This document shows positions 8,577 through 16,535 of a DNA stretch of 63,260 nt, one piece after another. The translations under genes were made by a program, and so were the position numbers. The stretch lies in contig JAILFJ010000173.1 of NCBI GenBank assembly GCA_024697625.1, positions 1 through 63,260 of the forward strand. The letters run 5' to 3'. The notes beneath the pieces are model-generated. The model saw only the letters and a list, made by a program, of their open reading frames with translations. It was not told where the DNA came from and made no database searches. The first letter of the stretch is position 1. Every line of letters starts with the position of its first letter. This DNA comes from Oscillospiraceae bacterium (GTDB taxonomy: Bacteria; Bacillota; Clostridia; Oscillospirales; Oscillospiraceae).

Positions 8577-9244
8577 ACAGACAGCTTTTCATCCGGGCAC
8601 TGTCCCGGTTTCTGGCGGGACTTCTGGTGGTCGCGGGCCTGCTTTTCCTTCCGGCAGGGACGTGGGACTATCCCCAGGGCCGGCTTCTGATGGGAATCCT
8701 GTTTGTCCCGATGTTTGTTGCCGGACTTGTCATGATGAAGAAGAATCCGGAGCTTTTAAAGAAACGCCTGAGCGTCAGGGAGAAGGAATCGGAACAGCGC
8801 ACAGTCATTCTCTTCAGCGGAATCATGTTTCTGGCTGCTTTTATTCTGGCAGGACTGAGCTTCCGCTGCGGCTGGCTGATGCTTCCCTTTCCGGCAAGCG
8901 TCATTGCAGCAGTGATCTTTCTGGCGGCATATGCGCTTTATGCGGAGGTCCTGCGGGAGAATACCTATCTCTCCAGAACAGTGGAGGTACAGGAAGGCCA
9001 GAGAGTGATCGATACCGGACTCTATGGAACGGTTCGCCATCCGATGTATATGACGACGCTGTTGCTGTTTCTGGCAATGCCGCTGGTACTGGGATCTGTG
9101 CTCTCATTTGCTGTTATGCTGGCCTACATCCCCATCATCGTAAAACGGATCCGCAATGAGGAAGAGGTGCTGAAGGAAGGCCTGCCAGGATACGGCGATT
9201 ATATGAAAAAAGTGAGGTTCAGGCTGATCCCGTTTGTCTGGTAA
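8573..9244 (+). CDS. ICMT/PEMT-like membrane methyltransferase family protein
   Basis: This 223-residue integral membrane protein has about five hydrophobic segments and the C-terminal signature of the isoprenylcysteine carboxyl methyltransferase / phospholipid methyltransferase group: GLYGTVRHPMYMTTLLLF followed by RIRNEEEVLKEGLPGYGDYMKKV. In the family these elements bind S-adenosylmethionine at the membrane face. The bacterial substrate is unknown; lipids or small isoprenoids are candidates. The ATG at 8573 overlaps the TetR stop codon, showing translational coupling. A strong terminator with a UUCG tetraloop follows about 30 bp after the stop, so the operon has two genes. Confidence 0.82.
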   Translation: MNRQLFIRALSRFLAGLLVVAGLLFLPAGTWDYPQGRLLMGILFVPMFVAGLVMMKKNPELLKKRLSVREKESEQRTVILFSGIMFLAAFILAGLSFRCGWLMLPFPASVIAAVIFLAAYALYAEVLRENTYLSRTVEVQEGQRVIDTGLYGTVRHPMYMTTLLLFLAMPLVLGSVLSFAVMLAYIPIIVKRIRNEEEVLKEGLPGYGDYMKKVRFRLIPFVW

Positions 9245-9273
9245 ACCGGATCACAGGTCACAGAGCCGGATGC

Positions 9274-9298
9274 AGGCGCTCCTTCGGGGGCGCCTTTT
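9274..9298 (+). terminator. Rho-independent terminator with UUCG tetraloop
   Basis: A 9-bp stem (9274-9282 with 9287-9295, one G-U pair) is closed by C(UUCG)G and followed by TTTT. It ends the TetR/ICMT operon. Confidence 0.85.
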
Positions 9299-9408
9299 CC
9301 GTCTGCGGGTATGAAGGGGCCGGGACAGGCGACCATCCGCCGATCCGGGTCTCTCCCGTTCAGCCCGGAAACCGCAGCCTTTTTGCTCTTTCTTTTGCTC
9401 TTCCGGGG

Positions 9409-9437
9409 TGGAAATCTGCAGAAAGCCGTGTTATAAT
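9409..9437 (+). promoter_or_regulatory. Promoter of the DUF896 gene
   Basis: A perfect TATAAT (9432-9437) is preceded at 17 bp by TGGAAA (9409-9414), a partial -35 match. The predicted leader is about 80 bases. Confidence 0.55.
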
Positions 9438-9521
9438 CAAAAAAACAGGAAGACAGAACAGGTACCCGCTCGAGGGTGGACCAACTGCGACAGGAACGGA
9501 CAGAAGGAGACGGACAGCAGC

Positions 9522-9737
9522 ATGGAGAACAGCAAGCTGAACAGAATCAACGAGCTCGCCCGGATCGCGAAGGAACGGGAACTGACCGCGGAGGAACTGG
9601 CCGAACGGGATGTACTCCGCAAAGAGTATATCGCGGAGTGGAGGCGCGGGGCGGAACAGGTTCTGGAAAACACCTATATCATAGGCCCGGACGGGAAAAA
9701 GAGAAAGCTGCAGAAGAGGGCAAACGGAAGAAAATAA
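9522..9737 (+). CDS. DUF896 (UPF0291/YnzC-like) small protein
   Basis: The 71-residue product matches the short DUF896 family: a helical hairpin with the pattern LNRINELARIAKERELT and EEL..R..LRKEYI, then a basic tail. The family's best known member, Bacillus YnzC, is a two-helix protein; its molecular role is not firmly established. The start ATG at 9522 has an AAGGAG 12 bases upstream, a longer spacing than usual. The gene has its own promoter and a hairpin downstream, so it is probably monocistronic. The C-terminus is rich in Lys and Arg. Confidence 0.88.
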   Translation: MENSKLNRINELARIAKERELTAEELAERDVLRKEYIAEWRRGAEQVLENTYIIGPDGKKRKLQKRANGRK

Positions 9738-9770
9738 ACGGAAGAAGATAAACGGAATAATAGAAATTGC

Positions 9771-9855
9771 GCAGTCCCGGCTGCCTGCTGCAGTGACAGG
9801 CGGACGGGACTGCGCTGAAACATGAGAGCGCGGACCGGTGCTGTGTCGGTCCGCG
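9771..9855. terminator. Two hairpins between convergent genes
   Basis: An 8-bp stem (9771-9778 with 9806-9813) and a perfect 9-bp stem (9829-9837 with 9847-9855) lie between the DUF896 gene and the end of the xanthine-dehydrogenase operon. They probably act as a bidirectional termination region. Confidence 0.6.
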
Positions 9856-9879
9856 TTATGTCGTTATGTTATTTTGATG

Positions 9880-10707
9880 TCATAGGCCGCACTGCGACAG
9901 AAAGGCGTTCAGAAGGTTCAGACACACCGCCCTGCGGTATTCGGCGCTGACACGGCCGCGGGTCAGCACAAGCTGTTCGGCATAGGCTGCGACATAGCTG
10001 TCTCTGAGCGCTCTGGCCTCCTCAATAGTTCTGCCGATGAGCATTGCCTCGATCTGCCGAAAGCGCAGCACGGTGTCCGCCACCGCACCGAAGGCAGCCG
10101 CAATGTTCGAGATCCTCCCGTCCTGCGTGTCAAAGATACCCGCAAACGATACGCGGGAGATGGCCAGCGCACTGCGGCCGCCGACCTTCTCGTAAAAGCA
10201 GCAGTCCGGGCTCTGCTTCGGCATCAGCACCTCCGCGATCAGTTCGTCGCTTCTGAGGGCGGTCCTGCCGCGCCCCAGACAGAATCCGTCGACGTCCATG
10301 GTGCGCTCGCCGCTCCGGGATACCAGACGCAGCTTTGCGTCAGAGGCGACCTCGACCAGCACCGAATCCGCCTTGGGCGAGCCGTTGGCCAGGTTGCCCC
10401 CGAAGGTGCCCGCGTTGCGGATGGCCGGCGCGGCGATGCCGGAGACGGCCTCCTTCATCAGCTGCGGTACAAGAGGACTCGCCAGCGCCTCGCTGAAGGT
10501 GACCGCCGCGCCGATGCGGACGTACCCGGCGTCCTCGGTGATCTGACGCAGCTCAGGCACCCGGCTCAGAAAGAGATAGTCTGCGTCCCGATGCTTTCCC
10601 ACCATCAGATCCGTACCGCCCGCATAGGGAATGACATCCTGAGATGCCCGGAGCTCCAGCGCCTCCTGCAGGGAGAATGCGCTATATCCGCCTGACGTGT
10701 TTACCAT
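9880..10707 (-). CDS. Xanthine dehydrogenase family, FAD-binding subunit
   Basis: This 275-residue protein is the FAD subunit of a molybdenum hydroxylase. The flavin-binding motifs typical of the CoxM/XdhB group are seen as YAGGTDLMVGK (about residues 28-38) and AGTFGGNLANGSPKADS (about residues 99-115). It passes electrons from the 2Fe-2S subunit to the acceptor. It is the last gene of the operon and its start overlaps the end of the iron-sulfur gene by 7 bp. The C-terminal CO-dehydrogenase flavoprotein domain is complete. The exact substrate of the complex (xanthine, hypoxanthine or another N-heterocycle) is set by the large subunit. Confidence 0.9.
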   Translation of the reverse strand: MVNTSGGYSAFSLQEALELRASQDVIPYAGGTDLMVGKHRDADYLFLSRVPELRQITEDAGYVRIGAAVTFSEALASPLVPQLMKEAVSGIAAPAIRNAGTFGGNLANGSPKADSVLVEVASDAKLRLVSRSGERTMDVDGFCLGRGRTALRSDELIAEVLMPKQSPDCCFYEKVGGRSALAISRVSFAGIFDTQDGRISNIAAAFGAVADTVLRFRQIEAMLIGRTIEEARALRDSYVAAYAEQLVLTRGRVSAEYRRAVCLNLLNAFLSQCGL

Positions 10708-11183
10708 AGTCCTTCCCCCTCCTCTGCGGCGCTCTTCACCGCGTTTACGATGGCGTTGTAGCCTGTGCAGCGGCAGAGATTGCCGGAAAGCCCTTCACGG
10801 ATCTCCTCCTCTGTGGGATGCGGATGCGCCGAGAGCAGCGCCTCGGCTGCCAGAATCATCCCCGGCGTACAGAAGCCGCACTGGACTGCCGAGAGCTGAG
10901 CAAAGGCCCTGTCCAGCACGGCGAAGCGCGCTGTCTCGCGGTAACCCTCTATTGTAACGATGCTGGTGCCCTCCACGGCGCCCATGGCGACGCAACAGGA
11001 GTTGCGGAGCAGACCGTCAATCAGCACCGCGCATGCGCCGCACTCGCCCTCCCGGCAGCCGCATTTGACACCGGTACACCGAAACTGCTCCCGCAGCACG
11101 TCCAGCAGCCGGTCCGCCGCACTTCCCGTGTAGGAAGCCTCTTTCCCGTTCAGAACGAAACGGATCTCTTGCAACCTATCCAT
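10701..11183 (-). CDS. Xanthine dehydrogenase family, (2Fe-2S) subunit
   Basis: The 160-residue protein holds two 2Fe-2S clusters. The N-terminal plant-ferredoxin-type set is [12 protein letters not shown] with a further Cys in RNSCC; the C-terminal set is VQCGFCTPG and NLCRCTGY. Both are complete, as in CoxS/XdhC-type subunits. It relays electrons from the molybdenum site to FAD. The gene starts one base after the stop of the large subunit and overlaps the FAD gene, giving a tight large-small-medium order. The start is ATG 11183. Confidence 0.92.
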   Translation of the reverse strand: MDRLQEIRFVLNGKEASYTGSAADRLLDVLREQFRCTGVKCGCREGECGACAVLIDGLLRNSCCVAMGAVEGTSIVTIEGYRETARFAVLDRAFAQLSAVQCGFCTPGMILAAEALLSAHPHPTEEEIREGLSGNLCRCTGYNAIVNAVKSAAEEGEGLW

Positions 11184-11184
11184 C

Positions 11185-13317
11185 TCAGCCTTCCTCCTTT
11201 GCGAGCGCTCCGATCACATCTTCTGCCGTGAATGGGACATGTCTGAGTCCCCGGCCGCCCAGGGCCTGTTCCATCGCCGCCAGATACGCGGCGGGTACAC
11301 CGACAAGCGGCAGCTCGCCGGCGCCTTTCGCACCGTAGGGGCCTTCGGGATATTCTTCCACGTGGAGCATGCATTTCAGATTCGGTACGTCCTTTGCGGT
11401 CGGAATCAAATAGTCCGAGAACGAGTTGCTGCGGATCCGGCCTGCGGCATCGTGGTCCATCTTCTCGACGGACGAATAGCCGATCCCCTGCAGGAGCCCG
11501 CCTTCCATCTGTCCGGTGACCACGTTGAGATCGATGGGCGTGCCGACGTCAAAATCCGCGTATGCGCCCAGAACTTTTGCGTTTCCGGTCCAGGTATCGA
11601 CTTCAAGCTCAATGGCGGTGACAGCCCAGGCATACGTGGGATAGGCGTCGCCCTCAAAGCGGTCCAGAGAGAAGGGAAGCTGGAACTCCGGCTCTCTGTA
11701 ATGTTCCTCTACCTCCTGCTCCTCGCCGTTGACCCACTCCGCCTTCAGCCTGATGGCGGCGCGGCGCAGCAGTTCCCCGACAACCATCAGTGAACGTGAC
11801 GCGACCGTGGGACCGGAGTCGGGCACTCTGGCGGTGTCGGGGTGGCAGAAGAAGACCCTGTCCAGCGGAAGACCCAGCTCGCGGGCGACGATCTTGGGGA
11901 AGGTGGTGCGTACCCCCTGGCCGATCTCGCCGTTGGAGGCCAGAATCTCTACCGTTCCGTCCCGATACTTGTGCAGCTTCGCGACTGCCTTGATGATGTC
12001 CCGCTCACCGGAGCCCGTGAAACCGGCACCGTGATAGTCCAGCGAGATGCCGATGCCGCGGCGCCAGCGTCCGCTCTGCTCCGCCGCGTATTCCAGGCGC
12101 TTCTTCCGGTACGAACAGGCCCGGTCAATCTCATCGATCATGGCGGGCAGGGGAACAGGGAAGTGATAGACGCCGTTGGTGGAGGTCCGGTCTCCCTGCC
12201 GGACCAGATTGGCTTCCCGGAAGGCAAGGGCGTCCAGACCGAGATCGCGGGCAATGTGCTCCATCAGCATCTCGACGGCAAAGAAGGTCTGCGGAGCACC
12301 GAAGCCGCGGTACGCGCCGCAGGGTACGGTGTTGGTTTTGAGCGCCCGGCCGCGGACCCGGACGTTGGGGATATTGTAAACGCCGGGGGCCGCGATGATC
12401 CCGCGCTGCAGCACGACGGCGGAGAGGGTGGAATACGCGCCCGCGTCAAAGACCACGTCGATGTCGAGCGCGGTTACCCGGTTGCCTTTCACTGCCGCCC
12501 TGTAGCGGCAGATCGACGGATGGCGTTTGGAGGTGCACTCCATATCCTCCCGCCGGTCCAGAACGCAGCGCACCGGCTTCCCGGTGCTGTGGGCCGCCAC
12601 CGCGACCTGACAGCCGAGGATGGAGGGAAAGTCTTCCTTCCCGCCGAAGGCGCCCCCCGTCACGTCCTGATAAACGCGGACGCCGTCGGGGCCGCAGCCG
12701 AGCACGCGCGTGAGCGCGTTGTGGATATAATAAACGCACTGAGCCGAACCGTGGACGTACATGCGCCCGTCCTCCTCCGGCTCGGCCATCATGCCCTGTG
12801 GCTCGATGTAGGCCTGCTCCTGGTAGCCGGTCTCGAACTCCTCGTCGTAGACCCGGTCCGCCTCGGCGAAGGCGCGGTCGACATCACCGTGACCGTAGCT
12901 GTAGCTGAAGAAGGCTTCCGTCGCCGCGCGGAGGTCGGTCACGGGCTCCAGCTCTTCGTATTCGACACGGCATTCGTCACGCAGACGCTCGACCAGCTTC
13001 TCATCCGGACCGCACAGCATGCCGATCGCCTCGCCGATGTACTCCACCGTATCACGGCAGAAGACAGGCATGTCGTCCAGCACGATGTTGACGTTGTTGT
13101 CACCAGGCACGTCCCGGGCGTCGACGTAATAATATCCTTCCGGAAGCTCCGGCACCACGACCCGCAGCACCCTGGCGCGGGCAAGCCTGGAATGAAGCAG
13201 CCTGCCGCAGAGCACCCCTTCCGACGGGTAGTCGGCGACATAGATGCTGCGGCCGGATATTTTCGGCCCGTGATCCTTCTTGACAACGCTCTGACTGATA
13301 GTATCCAACTCTGTCAC
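11185..13317 (-). CDS. Xanthine dehydrogenase family, molybdopterin-binding subunit
   Basis: This subunit of about 710 residues binds the molybdenum cofactor. The three hallmark regions are present: TGGAFGGKEDF, AYRGFGAPQ (the Arg-containing motif near the active site) and GAKGAGELPLVG, whose Glu is the expected catalytic base. It is slightly shorter than typical xanthine dehydrogenases. With guanine deaminase encoded divergently, guanine to xanthine to urate is the most economical reading, but other purine substrates are possible. The farthest start is GTG 13317, only 1 base from an AAGGAG. TTG 13308, 10 bases from that site, may be the real start. It leads the operon. Confidence 0.88.
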   Translation of the reverse strand: MTELDTISQSVVKKDHGPKISGRSIYVADYPSEGVLCGRLLHSRLARARVLRVVVPELPEGYYYVDARDVPGDNNVNIVLDDMPVFCRDTVEYIGEAIGMLCGPDEKLVERLRDECRVEYEELEPVTDLRAATEAFFSYSYGHGDVDRAFAEADRVYDEEFETGYQEQAYIEPQGMMAEPEEDGRMYVHGSAQCVYYIHNALTRVLGCGPDGVRVYQDVTGGAFGGKEDFPSILGCQVAVAAHSTGKPVRCVLDRREDMECTSKRHPSICRYRAAVKGNRVTALDIDVVFDAGAYSTLSAVVLQRGIIAAPGVYNIPNVRVRGRALKTNTVPCGAYRGFGAPQTFFAVEMLMEHIARDLGLDALAFREANLVRQGDRTSTNGVYHFPVPLPAMIDEIDRACSYRKKRLEYAAEQSGRWRRGIGISLDYHGAGFTGSGERDIIKAVAKLHKYRDGTVEILASNGEIGQGVRTTFPKIVARELGLPLDRVFFCHPDTARVPDSGPTVASRSLMVVGELLRRAAIRLKAEWVNGEEQEVEEHYREPEFQLPFSLDRFEGDAYPTYAWAVTAIELEVDTWTGNAKVLGAYADFDVGTPIDLNVVTGQMEGGLLQGIGYSSVEKMDHDAAGRIRSNSFSDYLIPTAKDVPNLKCMLHVEEYPEGPYGAKGAGELPLVGVPAAYLAAMEQALGGRGLRHVPFTAEDVIGALAKEEG

Positions 13318-13456
13318 GCTCCTTTTTCAGCGACACCGGCGGCAGAACGGCTGCGCCTGTCAGGGGAAATCCAGCAAGCACACTTTAACACAATGCAGTA
13401 TGAAAGACAAGCGCTTTTTTCAGCGAAACCCGCTGGCGGCTTTGCAGAATAACCGC

Positions 13457-13485
13457 TTGCGAAAGATGCATACTTATGATACAAT
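13457..13485 (+). promoter_or_regulatory. Promoter of the guanine deaminase gene
   Basis: TTGCGA (13457-13462) and TACAAT (13480-13485) are separated by 17 bp, giving a leader of about 100 bases. I looked for a purine riboswitch in the leader and saw no match. The divergent 276-bp region must also hold the promoter of the molybdenum hydroxylase operon, which I could not assign. Confidence 0.6.
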
Positions 13486-13593
13486 ATTTTGTAATAATGG
13501 CATAGTATATTCATAAGGTGCGGCCGCGGGTGTTCCTCCGCCTGTACCGCAGTGCAAGAACTGTAAGAATCCTTTCGACCGGGGGTGTCTGAA

Positions 13594-14910
13594 ATGCCCG
13601 ACTGCTTTGCCCTGAGAGGAAATGTATGCTTTGCGTCTGAGAAGAGAGAACTCATGACATTTCCCCGGACTTATGTGATCTGCGAAGACGGCCTTTGCAG
13701 GGGAGTCTGTCCGGAGCTGCCCCGGGAGTATGCGGGGATCCCGATAGAGGATTACGGAGACTGCCTGATCATCCCCGGTATGGTAGACCTGCATATTCAT
13801 GCACCGCAGTTCACCTACAGAAGCATGGGGATGGACTGCGAACTGATGGAGTGGCTGAGGCGCTATGCCTTTCCGGAAGAAGCCCGCTATAAAGACCTGG
13901 ACTATGCGGCCCGGGCCTACGGGCTCTTTGCAGGAAAAATGAGCAGCAGCGCGACGACGAGGGCTGTCATCTTCGGGACGGTCCACCGGGATGCGACGAT
14001 CCTGCTGATGGACCTGATGGAAAGCACAGGCCTGATCAGCTTTGTGGGCAAGGTCAACATGGACCGCAACGCTCCGGACGAACTCAGAGAGGAGTCTGCA
14101 GATGCCTCTGCCTTCGATACCTTCGGCTTCATCAACGAGGCGAACAGGCGGGGATACCTGAGGACAAAACCGATCCTGACGCCGCGCTTCATTCCCTCCT
14201 GCAGCGATGCGCTTCTGAACGAACTCTCGGAGGTGCGCAGAGCCTATGATCTGCCGGTGCAGTCCCATCTCTCGGAAAACCCTGACGAGGTGAGGATGGT
14301 CATGCGCCTGATGCCGGACGCGGCCTTCTATGGGGACGGCTATGACCGCTTCGGGCTTTTCGGGAGGGAGGCGCGGACGGTGATGGCGCACTGCATCTAC
14401 TCGACGGACGCTGAGATCGAAAGAATCCGTCAGAACAGCGTCTGGGTTGCGCACTGTCCAAACTCGAACATGAATCTGGCTTCCGGGATTGCGCCGGTCC
14501 GGAGATACCTGAGAGAGGGGATCCGTGTCGGGCTGGGAAGCGATGTGGCGGGCGGACAGACCGAATCCATGTTCCGGGCGGTCACGGACGCGATTCAGGT
14601 CTCCAAGCTGTACTGGCGCTACGTCGACGAAAAGGCAAAACCGCTGACCTTTCCCGAGAGCTTCGCTCTGGCGACCAGGAGCGGCGGGTCCTTCTTCGGC
14701 AGGGTAGGGAGCTTTGAAGACGGCTTTGAATTTGACGCTGTCGTGCTCGACGATTCGGTGCTTCCGGTTTCGAGGCCGCTCACGCTGGCGGAGCGACTGG
14801 AGCGGGCATTCTATCTCGGCCTGGATCAGCATGGGATCCGGGCAAAGTACGTGCGAGGCCTTGCGGTGGACCGTGACTTCGGTTCTCATCACAGCTCCAG
14901 CAGCCTGTGA
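13594..14910 (+). CDS. guaD: Guanine deaminase (amidohydrolase family)
   Basis: The 438-residue enzyme belongs to the amidohydrolase superfamily and has the pattern of guanine deaminases, which convert guanine to xanthine and ammonia with one zinc ion. Motifs seen are PGMVDLHIHAPQ (two metal His), QSHLSEN, MAHCIYS, VAHCPNSNMNLASG and LGSDVAGG (metal Asp). The ATG at 13594 has GGGGG 8 bases upstream and was preferred over GTG 13585. It is divergent from the xanthine-dehydrogenase-type operon, which would use its product. The 3' end is about 37 bp from the solute-binding lipoprotein gene, so some read-through is possible. Confidence 0.88.
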   Translation: MPDCFALRGNVCFASEKRELMTFPRTYVICEDGLCRGVCPELPREYAGIPIEDYGDCLIIPGMVDLHIHAPQFTYRSMGMDCELMEWLRRYAFPEEARYKDLDYAARAYGLFAGKMSSSATTRAVIFGTVHRDATILLMDLMESTGLISFVGKVNMDRNAPDELREESADASAFDTFGFINEANRRGYLRTKPILTPRFIPSCSDALLNELSEVRRAYDLPVQSHLSENPDEVRMVMRLMPDAAFYGDGYDRFGLFGREARTVMAHCIYSTDAEIERIRQNSVWVAHCPNSNMNLASGIAPVRRYLREGIRVGLGSDVAGGQTESMFRAVTDAIQVSKLYWRYVDEKAKPLTFPESFALATRSGGSFFGRVGSFEDGFEFDAVVLDDSVLPVSRPLTLAERLERAFYLGLDQHGIRAKYVRGLAVDRDFGSHHSSSSL

Positions 14911-14947
14911 TACCGTACCGGAAGCTTCATCCCGTGGAGGATTCAAT

Positions 14948-16465
14948 ATGATCATACAGAACAGGCGAAGAATATGGAAGGCCTTTGTCAGCATTCTCCT
15001 TCTTCTTGCCATGGCGTCCGGCCTCAACGCATGCGGCACGGCTCAGAAGATGTCAGAGAGTGCCCCCGAGAATGCCGAGCCCACGCATCTGGTGTGGTGG
15101 GTATACCGGAGCAGCACGATTCCGACTGCCATGGGAGAGGTCCTTCAGAAGGCCAACGAGATCAGTGCGGAGAAGATCGGTGCCATCGTCGAGATGAAGT
15201 TCATGAACGAAGAAGAGTTCACATCGAACATGAACGCCGGCAGGTACTATGACATGACCTTCACCTGCGACTGGTGCAACAGCTTTGACGAGCATGCGCG
15301 CTCCGGACACTTCTATAACCTGACCCCGCTTCTGAAGAGTGAGACCCCGGAGCTGTGGAAGGCAGTGGACCCGTGGTGGACGATCGGGATGCTGGGAGAC
15401 CGGATCTACGGTGTCCCGATGCTCAAGGATCTGGGCGCTGAGGTGTTCTTCCGGCTGAACAGCGATTACTTCGAAGGCGAGAAGGGGCTTGTGATCCCGG
15501 AGACGATGGAGTTTGCGGATCTGGAGCCGATGCTTGCGATGTGGAAGGAGGACCACCCGGACGACTATCCCCTCCGTATGAAACAGAGCGGGCTGAGCGG
15601 CATGTTCCAGTGCCACGAGCGCATCGTCGGGCCGTATCTGGTGATCCCCTACAGCAAGGCGGGTACTCCGGAGGGGACGAAGATCATTCCCGTCTGGGAG
15701 GACGAGGAGTATATGGGCATGCTCCGCTGCCTGCACCGCTGGTATGAGCTGGGCTATATCAATCCCGACGCTGCAGTCACCGACGACCTTCCCTATTCGC
15801 TGCTGACCCCTGTGCGCACCGGCACGGCGTGGACGGGCTATATGGGCTGGTGCAACCCGGAGGTCACCGGCTTCAACGTCAGGCTGTCACGCTTCATCGG
15901 GCCAAACATGTCCCGTGAGACCCAGCAGGGAGCCCTGTTTGCCGTCAACGCCGACGCTCCGGAAGAAAACGTGAAAGCCTGCCTGCGCTATATGCAGCTG
16001 CTCTATACGGACCGGGCGTTCCGCGATCTGCTGGCCTACGGCATTGAGGGCAAGCACTTCAACTACTATGAGGGAACCGTTCTCCGCACCCAGCAGGGGG
16101 GCGACGAATACCGCCTGGACAACTTCGTCACGGGCCCTGCCGTCAGCGCCACCGTCGTCTCGGCAAGCAAGGAGATCCTGGGAGACAGGGACCAGTGGCA
16201 AAAGGTTTTTGAGGGCTATGAGCAGGCGAAGACGAGCGATACCAACGGCTTCGTGTATAACGGCTCATTCACAAAAGCCATGACCGATGCCATGAACGAC
16301 ATCTGGGAAGCCAACCGCGCCGCTCTGGTGACGGGAACCGTGGACCCGGACGTGACCATGGCGGAAATCAGAAAACAGATGGAGGCCATCGGCCTTGAAA
16401 AGCTGAAGGAAGAGGCCCAGAAGCAGCTGGATACCTATCTGCAGAGACGTGCAGAGGAACAGTAA
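14948..16465 (+). CDS. ABC-type extracellular solute-binding lipoprotein (DUF3502-like)
   Basis: The 505-residue product is a solute-binding protein of the large family 1 type with a C-terminal region like DUF3502 (LLAYGIEGKHFNY). A lipoprotein signal is visible: basic RRR, a hydrophobic stretch, then LNAC with the lipid-modified Cys at residue 29. Such proteins usually deliver sugars to ABC permeases, but no permease is encoded nearby. Instead the next gene is a membrane diguanylate cyclase with an extracellular sensor domain. ATG 14948 follows a TGGAGG 7 bases upstream. The ligand is unknown. Confidence 0.85.
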   Translation: MIIQNRRRIWKAFVSILLLLAMASGLNACGTAQKMSESAPENAEPTHLVWWVYRSSTIPTAMGEVLQKANEISAEKIGAIVEMKFMNEEEFTSNMNAGRYYDMTFTCDWCNSFDEHARSGHFYNLTPLLKSETPELWKAVDPWWTIGMLGDRIYGVPMLKDLGAEVFFRLNSDYFEGEKGLVIPETMEFADLEPMLAMWKEDHPDDYPLRMKQSGLSGMFQCHERIVGPYLVIPYSKAGTPEGTKIIPVWEDEEYMGMLRCLHRWYELGYINPDAAVTDDLPYSLLTPVRTGTAWTGYMGWCNPEVTGFNVRLSRFIGPNMSRETQQGALFAVNADAPEENVKACLRYMQLLYTDRAFRDLLAYGIEGKHFNYYEGTVLRTQQGGDEYRLDNFVTGPAVSATVVSASKEILGDRDQWQKVFEGYEQAKTSDTNGFVYNGSFTKAMTDAMNDIWEANRAALVTGTVDPDVTMAEIRKQMEAIGLEKLKEEAQKQLDTYLQRRAEEQ

Positions 16466-16535
16466 CAGAGAAGGAAAACAGACCTCATAAACGGTGACGA
16501 AAGAGAAGTCTCCAACCTATGGGGGAGGGTAAACC

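Noticed and set aside
11842..13452. 536-codon plus-strand frame opposite the molybdopterin subunit
   Set aside because: It is antisense to a gene with clear catalytic motifs and contains no recognisable domain; such frames are common in GC-rich DNA.
13486..13593. Purine riboswitch in the guanine deaminase leader
   Set aside because: The leader is of suitable length, but the conserved core and three-stem layout of purine riboswitches could not be found.
13474..15039. 521-codon minus-strand frame opposite guanine deaminase
   Set aside because: No domain was seen, and it lies fully antisense to guaD and the promoter region.
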